Below, in pieces: positions 54,040-63,867 of a stretch of DNA of 64,000 nucleotides. Location: assembly GCA_947359465.1 (NCBI GenBank), contig OX375881.1, positions 122,523,967-122,587,966 on the forward strand. Reading direction: 5' to 3'. The DNA is from Metellina segmentata (taxonomy: Eukaryota; Arthropoda; Arachnida; Araneae; Tetragnathidae). Made by a program: the position numbers and the translations under genes. The notes under the pieces were generated by a model. That model had not been told where the DNA came from. It saw nothing but the letters and a program-made list of their open reading frames with translations, and did not search any database. Every line of letters starts with the position of its first letter. Position 1 is the stretch's first letter.

Positions 54040-54282
54040 CTAAACAGCTTCGGCATCCAGATTTGGCACGATTTGAGGAACCTCCTCCTTCACGAGGGTA
54101 GCCTTCTGGAGGGAAATTAGGGTTTCCAGGAGGTTTACCATCTTTGCGTTGGTTGCTTCGAACGATTTGAAGTGTCTCTCGAGTCGGTCCATGACGGACT
54201 GTTGTTGGTCCATGACCTTGATGAGCCGCTGCTGCAGCTGGACGCTGATGCGCTGGAATCTGACGAGAGGCTTCGATGGGAC
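54040..54282 (-). CDS. Exon 4 (coiled coil, stop) of Myb/SANT-like gene
   Basis: Acceptor TGACTGCTTTAG|GTCC at 54283. 80 codons in phase 0, VPSKPLVRFQRISVQLQQRL ... LVKEEVPQIVPNLDAEAV, then TAG at 54042-54040. A longer competing frame on the same strand (to 53990) is Pro/His/Arg-rich and does not continue the spliced frame. Confidence 0.82.
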   Translation of the reverse strand, partial: VPSKPLVRFQRISVQLQQRLIKVMDQQQSVMDRLERHFKSFEATNAKMVNLLETLISLQKATLVKEEVPQIVPNLDAEAV

Positions 54283-57200
54283 CTAAAGCAGTCAAAAATC
54301 TACGTATAGAAAACAAGTTAGGAAAAACACATCCCTTTCCGCATATTAACCTTCCTAGTGGTTTTGACGAGACAATGTGTCCCTGAAGTTATTTTATGAC
54401 GAGATAAAGATCTGGTCACTTGATTGAAGAGATATCGCGCGTTAATAGACTTCAATATCCAACCAGTTTTGATAATGACGAGATATCTTGTCAAGACCAC
54501 TAGTCAAGTTTATTCCTGTCGAAATGCAATTAGAGTAGTTAGACCGTTGCAGATAAGAGACATTTCTATTGAAGAGCAATGACACAAATTGAATTCAACG
54601 ATCCATTTTGTTTAATAACCCTTTACGTAGCGGCGTTTAGATTTTTTCAATCGTCTCACAGAACGGCTCTTTCGCCTGCACATGCCCGACCCCCTTACCC
54701 ATTTTGAGCCACAGAGCCTTGAGTGGCATTTACGACTGACGCTTTTCTTTCATAGTATTGTGTGGTGTATGGTTTGGCGTGATATGGATATCACCGGAGC
54801 GAGCTTCATTCTTAAAGCGTTCATACCTCACGGTCGACAGGGTGGGGTACAGAACAAAAGGAGGGATCCTCTAGGTAGGTCGGACAGCTCGTAAATGGCG
54901 ATCCATGCCAACCGTCACTTAAAAAGAGGATAACATCCGCCCTACTCAGATCTATACCATGCCGCTGGTGTAAACGAAATAGTGTTAATTGTCTACACGA
55001 CGCAGCGTAAAGGTTAAGATCTGCCCAATTTTTCCAAACGATGACTCTAAGCAGCTGCAGATGTGGAACATTCATGAAAGTTCACCCCATTTTACAGTTC
55101 TCATTGCTTTTACAAAACTATTCATTGGTAGAGAGAAAGTACAAGAATCAGTTTTTGCATAAATCAAATGGAAAGTACAATGTACTATAGAGGTGATCAC
55201 AAAAGCATTTATCCACATTCATGTTTCCACGAATTTCGTAAGGTTGTAGTTTAAAAAAATTGAACACAAAATCTGTATTTTAGCTTCTTATCAAAATATC
55301 AGAGTAATTAAAATTTTGCAATATTTACAATTTAACAGTGTTTGCGATATAAAATGAATTCGACTTAATACCAGATGAAGATAATGATAAACTTAAAAAA
55401 AATCAAATGATTAGACAAAAACCTTAGACATGGATTTTCAAGTTCACGTTTTTTCGGGGGGGGGGAGGCTGGGGTTTAATATTTTCATGGTAGATGGTCT
55501 TATACTTGTGCATCCGATATGTCATAATTATTATTAAAGTTTAATTAAAGCATTAATTTTATGAACAAAACCATTCTATTTTTTACTTTACTAAACAGGA
55601 AGCACAAATGCTACAAGTTAAAATTTGCAACTAATTAAAACCATTTCTGCTAACACTGTACTGACAAAAGTTTATGTACATCAAGATTAGTAACGGTATA
55701 TAGGATGACATTAGCAATACACGGGTTCACCTTCGACCCATATACACGTATCGACAAGATTTTAAAACACAGCGATATGTACGAGTCACAACTCAGTACA
55801 CAATGCCACCGCTAACAGTTGCAGGCCTTGGTACCAAACTCAAAATAAAGCTCCAATGCATTCCTTTGTTCGATGGATTCATATAATTGTTCCCTGCCGA
55901 CTAATTCAGAAATGACATGGCATTGCCAACCAATACGTAATAGCCCTCTATTTTTATCTGGGTGCGTAGTTTTGAACGAGTGTTCGGTGACTTATCCGCA
56001 GTGTATTGACTCAAATCTCGAGCAAATTAAAACCTTTTGCACAGAAAATACGATTTTATGTAGTTAAATATTTTTAACATACATAGGTCAAAGATTCTTA
56101 ACACTGGCACATATCGATACACACTTTACCACATAATCCATTAAGAAACTATCAATTTATTTTATCCGAACAAGTTTTTGAAAAAGAAGCAATGTTCTAC
56201 GCTCAATAAATCACTGGATAGCAATTCTTACAGAATTGAATCTTTGTAAAAACTCCCATGGCATTAAACTCTAAATTCCGGTCAGAAGACTGCGAAACTT
56301 TCCAAAATCCTTTTAAACCTCGCCACCGAGAAACACCTCAACTTACCTCTTGATCCGAGGTAGCCTCCTCGGGAGAGAATTTCGAAACATTTCTGCTGCT
56401 CTCCCTGTCTACGTCATCGGAATATGCCCTGTTCCTACCACCTCCTCGGGCAGGGAGGAAGAGGCGCTTACGGGAAGACGGAATCGTCTCTAGAATCAGC
56501 TCCAGTTGATCAACGCAAGGAGCACGGTAGGCCTTGATGCCGATCTTTAAAAGACCTTGATAGACCCTGAAACATCAAACGTAGCCATCAATCGGATGCG
56601 GTACCAATTTTTAATCAACGTCGTAATAGAACACAACGAGTTATTAACGACGGTCCGGGATCAATACACTAAAAGATCCGAGAGGACGACAAAACGTCAT
56701 TTTCAACCACGCTCAGATGTCGACGCAACACTTTAGCTGGTACACCACTCTCCAAACGGTCACATCAACCCGACGCGTGGACTTTCGGCCGCCACAGATT
56801 TAAGGTGCACCAACCGCCTCTACACTATACGTTGTTATAAGTGGGCTTACAAACATCCATGCACTGATCAGAACCAGGAACCTTCCTATCTAGAGGCTAA
56901 CATCTTAACCACTAGAACGGTTGGTCGGTAGATATTTAACTAACATCCCACTGGAGCAACACAGCGAGATATCGGAGACTGTTCGTGATCAGACTGAAAG
57001 GGAAAGATCACGCGATTTTGAACCGCGATCTCTCGAGATAGCACCCCACTCTCCAAACCACACCAAGCCAACGTTAATGCATTAGAGGCCACGACAGATT
57101 AAACATTCACTAGCCCCTATGTACACGGTCTTTGTTGGATTTGAACTCGTAAACCTTTATGCACTTCTAATCCTTTCCTCTTTTAACTGGGATACCACAA

Positions 57201-60200
57201 CCCCAAAAATATTTTGACAGCCTAAGGTCAGTCAACCGAACCAAACGCAAGATATATATACAACTCACTAAACAGTTAAAGTCACAGTCAAAGTAATAAA
57301 GGGTAGTATGAAATCTATATATGCAATAGCCATACAAGTACAACAGTTAAAAACTTTAAAATTGGCGACTATACCAATAAAAAATGTTTAGACACATATT
57401 AAATGCTTAAAACATTTTAAATACAAGACTTGTGTAAGAGGCATAATTCACAACAATTTCAAATGGTTTGGGGGTATGGCGCAAGGTGACGACCAACCGG
57501 TCTAGTGGTTAAGATGTTAGCCTCTGGACCTGAAGGTTACCGGTTCGAATCCGGGGCATTCATATAAACTGTACTGTCCTATGTTAGGAGCAATGATGGC
57601 CGCCCATTGGTTGCTCCTTCACAAATGGCCATCGCTTCCGACTATTGCACAGTATATGGATGGAATTCCAAGTATATACGGTCATATGTAAAAAATAATG
57701 GCGCAAGGCCTATATTCGGCCAAATACAAAACAAAGAAGGGAAGGGCTGTAGGGTAGGCAAGGGTAAAACGAGAGGACAGATCACTCCGAGGTGAGATAC
57801 CCGTACTACAAGTTAGTGCCCCAAATATCAAAGGCAAAATCATATCAAGGTAACCGATTTCGCACTGAATCAACGCAACGGGCTATTGGTGGCAGTCGGG
57901 GATCAAACCCGAAGGGAAATACCGGAGGACAAGCAGTTTTTAATCACGGTACGAGGCTACACCCGATATGGCACCCCATTCTCCAAAGGGACATTCCTAA
58001 AGACAAGAAAGGGACGAGATTTTCCTCATGCTACTATGAGGAACGCAACAAATAGACGGAACAACCATCTGTTCAGCCACTGATAATAAGGTTTCTTTGG
58101 AGCCTCTTGACCGATTAAATTTCCAATAGTACACACAGCGCCGTCTGTTATATGCGAATAGGTCGTTAATTTACGTCTCTTTGCAGTAACATAAAAAGCT
58201 ATTGGCGACGTCCCGTTATGAAATCCGAGGACAATACCTTGAAATTTTGAACCCTTGTCATATGACGAAGTAAACAATCCAATCTCCTAACTTCCATATC
58301 ACGCCAATGCAAATTGGTCTACCCAATAAGCATGCTAGGTCTTTTATCGGGTTAAAATCACCAATGTCACATCTTCCAGTCTTCCTTCGAGCATTTTCCG
58401 TCTCAAATCACCCGAGGTAACAAGACTGAACATGAAATCCGTACCAACTGTCAAATTTACAGATAATATCGATTTCACAATATTTTCAAACGGCTAAACA
58501 CTCAAATATTTGCTGGGATCATCGAATACTTTACTCTTACGACGGGAAAAAGATGCATGTTTGGTAGGCAGCGAACTAACGTCACACTAGAGCAACATGC
58601 TATTGGCGACGGTCCAGAATCAATTCCAAAGGGAAGATACGAGGACAAGATCTATATTCATTTTAATAGAGCTAGTCGACGAGGTAAACATCCGAGCTGT
58701 ATCCCTTTCCATACTTCCACACTATGTCAATGCCAGAACATTTGAAGCGTGATCGATGTAACGATTAACCGATTTAACCCTCATCTTTCGCAACCACGAG
58801 CTGGATTTAAACATCGATTTGACAGCTCTAAATTAAGACAGATTTTGTATGCTAAAAATTTCATCGTTTACGAGAAGTTGTTTGCACTAGTTAAATTACC
58901 TGCATCTTAAGGAAATTTAAAAACGTAGATTCATGGTTTCCAGTTTTAAAAGTTCTTTTCTGCGAGTAATTCATCGTTTGGATAGCAACTGCCTTTATTA
59001 AAACTACTTTCGCGAGAGGCCGAGATATCTTTGAAATTAATTTAATCATTCCTATCTACAAAACTAGTTTACGCAAGCTCCCAGTAGGTTTCAAGCTTAA
59101 TTCCGACCGGTTAGTTTACCCAATCAAAGTTCCCAAAATCCCACAAGCCTAATTTTAGTTAAAAAATCCGAGCTGCAAAGACCTTCATTCCAGAAGTAAA
59201 TTTAGACATTTTTCTTCGTTAGAAACTAGTTTATACTTTCATATATACTATTCAAATGCAAAGTCCAAAGCCAATTTACAAAATTTAAGATTGCCTTTCT
59301 CAACTGAAGTAACCCATTTAGCATTAAAGCTTCTAGTTTCCAACTGAATTCGCCATAGCGATTTGAGGGACAAAATTCACACATAAACGTGAATTCTTTT
59401 AGCTTACATTTAATATATCGCGTTTATCCTACAGTAAGGCTTCCATTAAAAACTTCCCCTTATCCTTTGGACACTCCAAGTGATCTCGGCATCAAGATCC
59501 GATTGAGGCTAAATAAGATCATATTCCGTCGGTTTACCTAATGACATCTCGTCGATACTTCAAGACAAACAATCACCCGAGAGGTTAATACTGTCAATAG
59601 TGGCATTCTGTGCCCAGCTTCTCAAGCTCCTGGTGGATGAAGTCATGGACGCCCCCTGATTTCTTACGATACTTTGTCCATTAAGATCTGATCAGTTTTT
59701 CCCTCACAAGACAACCAATCACCAGGACACATTGTCAAAAAGTGTTAATATTTGTATTACTTGTATTCGGTGCGTAGCTTCTTAAGCTGCTTGCGGATGA
59801 CGTCAATGGTGACGTCCTCCACGCCCTTGGCTCGGTAGCTCTTCAGGATTCTCTGGGCAACGTTGAAGCGACGAGTCGTGGATCGGGTCTTCTCGACCAC
59901 ATCTTGCCAAGTGTCCAGCAAAGTGGAGAACTCTTCCTCAGTCCAAGCACCTGTTGAAAAACGCCCATGGCTACATAAAACAGGCACCAACAAATGCTAA
60001 ATACGATAAAGATTTTAAATCCGGCAAGAAGCAATACCACGTCTCATGGGCTTTATGCAACATGGCTTTCTTACTAAGTCTAGGAGGTCTCCAGAAGACC
60101 TAAATACGAATGGTTAAGTAGCATAATTAGCGTCTCACTGGAGCTATACAACGGGCTATTGGTGACATTTTAGGATCAAAATCTAAAAATTCTAGGACGC

Positions 60201-63049
60201 CCCCACGTAATTTGAGAACCAAGCTAGATGACTTGGCAACATCCTAGCTAGCACTCCACCCTCCAAACGTCCACACCACGCCAACATGAAACATTAGACC
60301 ACGACAGAATTAGCGTGTACCAGTCATTATTGTACACGATGGCTGTGAATGCACCATCTTTCATAGTCAAATTACCGATATTAAGAAAAGCAGTTCCTCT
60401 GAATAAACTTACATTTTAGCAGAAGCATCAAAATATCAAATTTCGATGCTTCCAGTCCCAAGTCTACTTTAAAACCTCAAGTACTTTCAATACAATTTGT
60501 AAATTAAACTAAATTTATCGCTATCAAACAAGTCAAAATCCTTGCTTGATTATCAAGATATCTATACAACTGACCACAAATTTTAATCAGCATGGAGATC
60601 TTTAAAAGCATTACACTGCATTTAACCGTTTGGTTTAGTTAAACAAGGTAAACCCAAATAATTATTAACAGAACAGGATCTCGGAACAAATAGTTAACGG
60701 AACTTCTAATTAACAATTATTGCAGTGTCATTGTTTTACAGAGACCCAAGTGTTGAAATCAAATCCAGGCAGTCCTACGGAAAGTTGTACGCTATGCAAT
60801 ACCCACATCACTTTGCTGACGCAATTTATTCCCATCGTGCGACCACTTATTCTGACACGAAATGCCAATCTCAATGCGCGTTGAATTCGAGGCCTAATTT
60901 ACATGATTTGGAATAGTAACTTTTCCTTTGTTCGAAGTTTGAGAACCACCGGAATTAGAGAATCGTTTTGCATCGACTAAATTGGTTCTCGACATAGTCC
61001 AGTAGATTCAGTGCGACACTCCGCCGGAATAAGCGAATATTCCTTAGTGATCGGCGTGTTTAATGGGCAAAGAACAAAGCGAAATATTGGATCCGAATCT
61101 GCTTAGATGGTGGTAAAACTTTTATGAGCTTTTCAAATTGTCATTCATATCGATTACGTTTGAAATCTTTGTGATGGCACGATATAAAAGATACCTTACA
61201 AATTGCGAGTTAAATGTTCCGAGTGTTAACTGTGTTGAAAGTATACTTAAACTAATCTATTCTTTCCTAGTTTATGTTTGAAATTCTTTTGACAGCATTT
61301 TTAAATACTTTTTGGAGTGTATGCTTCTAATGATTAAAATGTGTGCAAGTCTACACATTGCAAAATGTGCAGATTCAACCAAACGATCACTTGCTGCTCT
61401 GAATATAAATATACAAATCAATCTCCATTTTCAATTTGGTTTTTAAAACATTGAATTATCCTTTAGGTCCATTGCGATAGAGTGCCCAATGAACGAGCCG
61501 AAGCTACTCCCAACAAGGGCAATCACTAACACCCAAGGATTCGAACCCGGAACTAAATAGGTGCAAGACAGGCGCTATGACCAGTTAGAACATTATTGCA
61601 TCCATAAATTGTAAAGTTTAGTTAAAATTTTAACAACATTGAACTCTACACGTTCTTTGGAAATATTCAAATAAAAAATTTTATATATATTTTAAACCCT
61701 AGCTTACGAAATAAAAATTTGTAGCTTCTGGCAAATTAATTTGGGCCAAAATTGTTTGAACGACGATGCTGTTTAAATCACGCTAGATGAGCATTTTAAC
61801 CAATCAATAAGCATTACGATTCATTCTTTCCCCACGTCTCATGGTTATTTCTGCCGATTGTTCTGTTAGAAGTACTTTACTAGTAGGTCGATGTTATCAA
61901 GAAGGATTTAATGGCTCTAGAACCAAGTTAAAATCGCCCAAGGATATAAATTTGAATGAAATTGTCCCAAAAGTTACAGAAACCCAAGCCCTGAATTAGG
62001 GAATCTCCCAATTGTCAATCAGGTTGCTTTAAGGCTCAAGGTCTAAAAATAGCAAAGGAGATGTTAGCCATTTTAAGAACAAAAGCGATTAAGTCTAGTG
62101 TTAACAAAATCAAGATATACATGAAGAATATATGAATTTTTGAAGAATGTCCTACGGATAAAGTCCGTATCACAAGGTGGAGACAAAAATATACCATTAA
62201 TTTACAAATATTAAAACATTTGAGTGCTCTTATGTTTTGAAGTATGTATAAGAACGACATCAGATAGTACTTATAAGGACATCGGTATATATTTAAAGCG
62301 CCATTTTCATCCAAACACCACATTTTTTCATATTTTATGCTACACACACAAATTTAGCTCTTTAAATTTTATATCAGACATGTGGTTTATGTTGTTTAAG
62401 TCTAGTTTCTCAAAATGCAATATTTCGCAAAGTGTTGCTCATCAAAATAAAATTATATCTAATAATGCATTAAGTAAATTATTTTTAATTCTTTATTCGT
62501 GTTCTAAATGTTTTAACCGTTATCAAGAAATGCGCATTAAAAGATATAGTAGGATGTAAAATTAAAATGCAAAAAATATTCAGGTTAAGTCCAGTTAAAT
62601 TGAATAATAGTAATTATCGTAAATCAATACTTGAATCAAAAGGTTTTAGAATATATTTCACTTAACGAAATGGGAAAATGTAGATTTATTAAATAGGTTT
62701 TACATTAATTGTATTTTTAACTATACTTCTAAAAAACGAAACTTTTTTTGCAATAAAATGCTTTTTTTTCTAGCAGAAATTCAAAATGAAATTTAAAAAA
62801 AAGTCAGTTAGGTGATAGTTTTAAAAATTTGTTCCGAAGGTACAGATATTTTAAATTTTTTTATACAAAAAAAATTAATAAATCGATGAAAGAATCTACT
62901 CTAAAAGTATCTAAATGTCAAAAATCCGCAGATTCTAAATATCCATTTCAAGAGAACTTACCTGGAAAAGAAGTCGACGAATGTGTGAACACGTCCACAG
63001 CATCGTGATCAACCTTCAGTTCTTTCTTTATTACGATTTCATCCGCCAT
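54040..63049 (-). CDS. Myb/SANT-like (MSANTD-type) DNA-binding protein, four exons
   Basis: Join on minus: 63049-62962, 59950-59761, 56566-56347, 54282-54040, 741 bases, 246 residues plus stop. Junction phases agree (1, 2, 0), all introns are GT-AG, and no stop is crossed. Residues 1-30 form a charged leader (MADEIVIKKELKVDHDAVDV). Residues about 31-110 are a trihelix Myb/SANT-like domain: AWTEEEFSTLLDTWQDVVEK carries the W of helix 1, QRILKSYRAKGVEDVTIDVI follows, then QLKKLRTEY-K-VYQGLLKIG across the intron. Residues about 125-165 are Arg/Ser-rich (SSRKRLFLPARGGGRNRAYS), possibly a nuclear signal. Residues about 170-246 are a coiled coil (LQQRLIKVMDQQQSVMDRLE) for oligomerisation. By family it is a probable nuclear transcription or chromatin factor. 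The introns are filled with SINEs and MITEs. It could also be a domesticated transposon gene; the intact frame supports a working gene. Confidence 0.82.
54370..54500. repeat. GATATC-type motif cluster in intron 3
   Basis: GACGAGATAAAGATCTGGTC, then AAGAGATATCGCGCG, then TAATGACGAGATATCTTGTC (54473-54492). The last shares 16 consecutive bases with both words at 14585-14683. AAGATCTGGTCA recurs at about 43671 and, as AAGATCTGATCA, at about 59683. Confidence 0.65.
54627..55012 (+). mobile_element. MITE-M, uninterrupted copy
   Basis: The ends AACCCTTTACGTAGCGGCGT (left) and, inverted, AACCTTTACGCTGCGTCGTG (right) are imperfect inverted repeats. The interior contains AATAGTATTGTGTGGTGTAT, CATACCTCACGGTCGACAGG and CAGATCTATACCATGCCGCT, shared with the copy at 48146-49316. 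It is non-coding and sits in intron 3 of the Myb/SANT-like gene. Confidence 0.85.
55013..56346. other. Intron 3 remainder, no gene
   Basis: AT-rich. A poly-G tract (about 55456-55465) and nothing else that I can assign. The open frame at 55873-56067 has no motif. Confidence 0.45.
56347..56566 (-). CDS. Exon 3 of Myb/SANT-like gene
   Basis: Acceptor GATGTTTCAG|GGTC at 56567. The first G completes Lys, then 73 codons run from VYQGLLKIGIKAYRAPCVDQ through LILETIPSSRKRLFLPARGG to SPEEATSDQE. The donor GAG|GTAAGT at 56346 is a strong consensus. The two other frames contain stops. Confidence 0.82.
56605..56930 (-). mobile_element. SINE-A, full length, reverse
   Basis: Body from AACGTCGTAATAGAACACAA to CACCAACCGCCTCTACACTA, with the head at the right end: inverted box B near CAGAACCAGGAACC and inverted box A CTTAACCACTAGAACGGTTG, then GTCGG at 56930. 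It lies in intron 2 of the Myb/SANT-like gene. Confidence 0.88.
56932..57200 (-). mobile_element. SINE-A body with type-2 head, reverse
   Basis: Immediately follows the previous copy: AACATCCCACTGGAGCAACA ... CACCCCACTCTCCAAACC ... CCACGACAGATTAAACATTC, then the inverted head GGATTTGAACTCGTAAACC. It is tandem with, and older than, its neighbour by divergence. Confidence 0.78.
57487..57697 (+). mobile_element. SINE-B: shared tRNA head, second body, 11-bp target duplication
   Basis: ATGGCGCAAGG at 57476-57486 and again at 57698-57708 bounds a 211-base element. Head GACCAACCGGTCTAGTGGTT (box A) with GGTTCGAATCCGGG (box B) equals the SINE-A head. Body TAAACTGTACTGTCCTATGT, GATGGCCGCCCATTGGTTGC, CACAAATGGCCATCGCTTCC is unrelated to SINE-A. 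The perfect duplication marks it as a fairly recent insertion. Confidence 0.92.
57845..58020 (-). mobile_element. SINE-A body fragment, degenerate
   Basis: Reverse-oriented: CAACGCAACGGGCTATTGGT ... AAACCCGAAGGGAAATACCG ... GATATGGCACCCCATTCTCC. Confidence 0.72.
58170..58325 (-). mobile_element. SINE-A body fragment, degenerate
   Basis: Reverse-oriented: GCTATTGGCGACGTCCCG ... GAGGACAATACCTTGAAATT ... CCAATCTCCTAACTTCCATA. Confidence 0.7.
58565..58765 (-). mobile_element. SINE-A body fragment, degenerate
   Basis: Reverse-oriented: AACGTCACACTAGAGCAACA ... GCTATTGGCGACGGTCCAGA ... CATACTTCCACACTATGTCA. Confidence 0.75.
58770..59590. other. Intron 2 remainder, no gene
   Basis: AT-rich. GCCGAGATATCTTTG at about 59019 and TAATGACATCTCGTCGAT at about 59539 belong to the scattered GATATC-type words. 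Confidence 0.45.
59595..59720 (-). pseudogene. Degenerate duplicate of the 3' half of exon 2
   Basis: Minus reads KYRKKSGGVHDFIHQELEKL, then GTECHY and a TGA. It aligns with exon 2's SYRAKGVEDVTIDVIRKQLK, then KLRTEYK. The DNA around it also aligns with the exon 2 flank: CAAGACAAACAATCACCCGA at about 59562 versus CAAGACAACCAATCACCAGG at about 59708. So a block covering the exon's 3' half and its donor flank was duplicated in tandem. The copy has lost a usable donor at the equivalent place and carries an in-frame stop. It could still serve as an alternative terminal exon, but no transcript evidence is available here. Confidence 0.6.
59761..59950 (-). CDS. Exon 2 (DNA-binding domain) of Myb/SANT-like gene
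   Basis: Acceptor TTTTCAACAG|GTGC at 59951. The first two bases complete a Gly codon begun in exon 1, and 62 codons AWTEEEF...LRTEY follow. The donor CAA|GTAATA lies at 59760. Reading through would stop at TAA two bases later; splicing instead gives AA+G = Lys and continues into exon 3 in frame. Confidence 0.82.
60120..60355 (-). mobile_element. SINE-A body with eroded head, in intron 1
   Basis: Reverse-oriented: AGCGTCTCACTGGAGCTATA ... CTAGCACTCCACCCTCCAAA ... CCACACCACGCCAACATGAA ... ATTGTACACGATGGCTGTG. Confidence 0.78.
60360..62955. other. Intron 1, mostly AT-rich, no gene
   Basis: At 61480-61595 a decayed inverted tRNA-like head is visible (AGGATTCGAACCCGGAAC, then AGGCGCTATGACCAGTTAG), probably a SINE remnant or tRNA relic. 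Elsewhere nothing recognisable. Opposed open frames at 62036-62559 are low-complexity and carry no motif. Confidence 0.45.
62962..63049 (-). CDS. Exon 1 of Myb/SANT-like gene
   Basis: ATG at 63049-63047, with the sequence ATCCAATGG around it. It codes 29 residues beginning MADEIVIKKE and ending HSSTSFP plus one base. Donor CCAG|GTAAGT at 62961-62956 is a consensus match. An AG at 63061-63060 (TTTTTAG) could alternatively be an acceptor from an upstream untranslated exon. Confidence 0.8.
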
Positions 63050-63124
63050 TGGATACGTCCTAAAAATTTACGTGTTTTAGTTTGATCAGCTCAGAATACT
63101 ATAAGCGAACTTCTCACTTGGCGA

Positions 63125-63134
63125 CTTTTTTATA
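63125..63134 (-). promoter_or_regulatory. TATA box upstream of Myb/SANT-like gene
   Basis: TATAAAAAAG on minus, preceded by GG and followed by TCGCC, 76-85 bases before the ATG. This leaves room for a transcription start about 30 bases on and a short 5' untranslated region. If instead the TTTTTAG at 63060 is a real acceptor, this box is coincidental. Confidence 0.45.
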
Positions 63135-63239
63135 CCTGAGAAAACTCCTTCCCTAAATTAAATTTGCATAGCGATTGGAAAACTGTGCTTATAAAATAAC
63201 GTACAACAGTTAACGGTTTAAAAGATGAGATTTGTTTGG

Positions 63240-63365
63240 TAGGTAGTTGAATTAACGTCGCACTGAAGAAACACGTCGTGCTATTGGCGACGTTCCGGGA
63301 TCAATTCCCAGGATATAGAAATAATATCTCATATTTTGAACCACGGTCAGATGGCGTTGATATTT
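63240..63365 (-). mobile_element. SINE-A 3' fragment
   Basis: Reverse-oriented: AACGTCGCACTGAAGAAACA ... GCTATTGGCGACGTTCCGGG ... TTTTGAACCACGGTCAGATG. A plus-oriented 3' remnant follows at about 63405-63490 (AATCTTTCACTTGGGAATTT ... GCCCGTCGTGTACCTCCAAT), making an inverted pair upstream of the Myb/SANT-like promoter. Confidence 0.78.
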
Positions 63366-63544
63366 GTTCGGTATTATGATGTGAAGACTATATTTAGCAA
63401 AACTGTGCCTTGAATCTTTCACTTGGGAATTTATCTCGAACCTTCGACAATTGCCCGTCGTGTACCTCCAATTTGATGTTAATTTAGTCCCTACCTACAT
63501 TCCTAACAATGCCAAACACAAAACAAGGAAAGTCATAATATTAA

Positions 63545-63866
63545 GCTGAGCAACCAGTTTGATGATAAAGGTGTCAGCCGATCGAAATGTTCCTGGTTCG
63601 AATCCGGGTCAGTGCGTGGATGTTTGTAAGCATATGGTGTAGAGGCGGCTAGTGCACCTTAAATATGTCGTAGCCGAAATTCTTCGCTTTGGGTGGGTGT
63701 GGAAGCTTAATGAGTGGGGTGCCGTCTCAGGTGTTGCCTCGTCATCTGAGCATGGTGCAAAACGACGCGGTTTTATCCTCTTATATTTCCCTTAATGGAT
63801 TGATTCCGGACTGTCGTCAATAGCCCGTTTTGTTGCTCTAGTATGACGTTAATTAAAATACCTACT
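63545..63866 (+). mobile_element. SINE-A, near full length
   Basis: Head degraded in box A (AACCAGTTTGATGATAAAGG) but box B GGTTCGAATCCGGG intact. The body runs from GCATATGGTGTAGAGGCGGC to GTTTTGTTGCTCTAGTATGA, with tail TTAATTAAAATACC. Confidence 0.88.
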
Positions 63867-63867
63867 T

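Noticed and set aside
53990..54316. 108-codon Pro/His/Arg-rich frame over exon 4
   Set aside because: It is in a different frame from the one required by the exon 3 junction. The coiled-coil frame ends in a natural stop with AATAAA close behind.
55440..55470. G-quadruplex at poly-G tract (also 11350, 31190, 52290)
   Set aside because: Single homopolymer runs without the spaced G-tracts needed. Most likely slippage or simple repeats.
59757..59993. Exon 2 as a self-contained 78-codon gene ending at TAA
   Set aside because: The stop lies just inside a usable donor (CAA|GTAATA), and splicing to 56566 restores a Lys codon and a longer domain. The ATG upstream of the acceptor is intronic.
62036..62559. 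Pair of opposed open frames of 103 and 111 codons
   Set aside because: AT-rich intronic DNA with Phe/Ile/Lys-rich translations on both strands and no motif or splice context.
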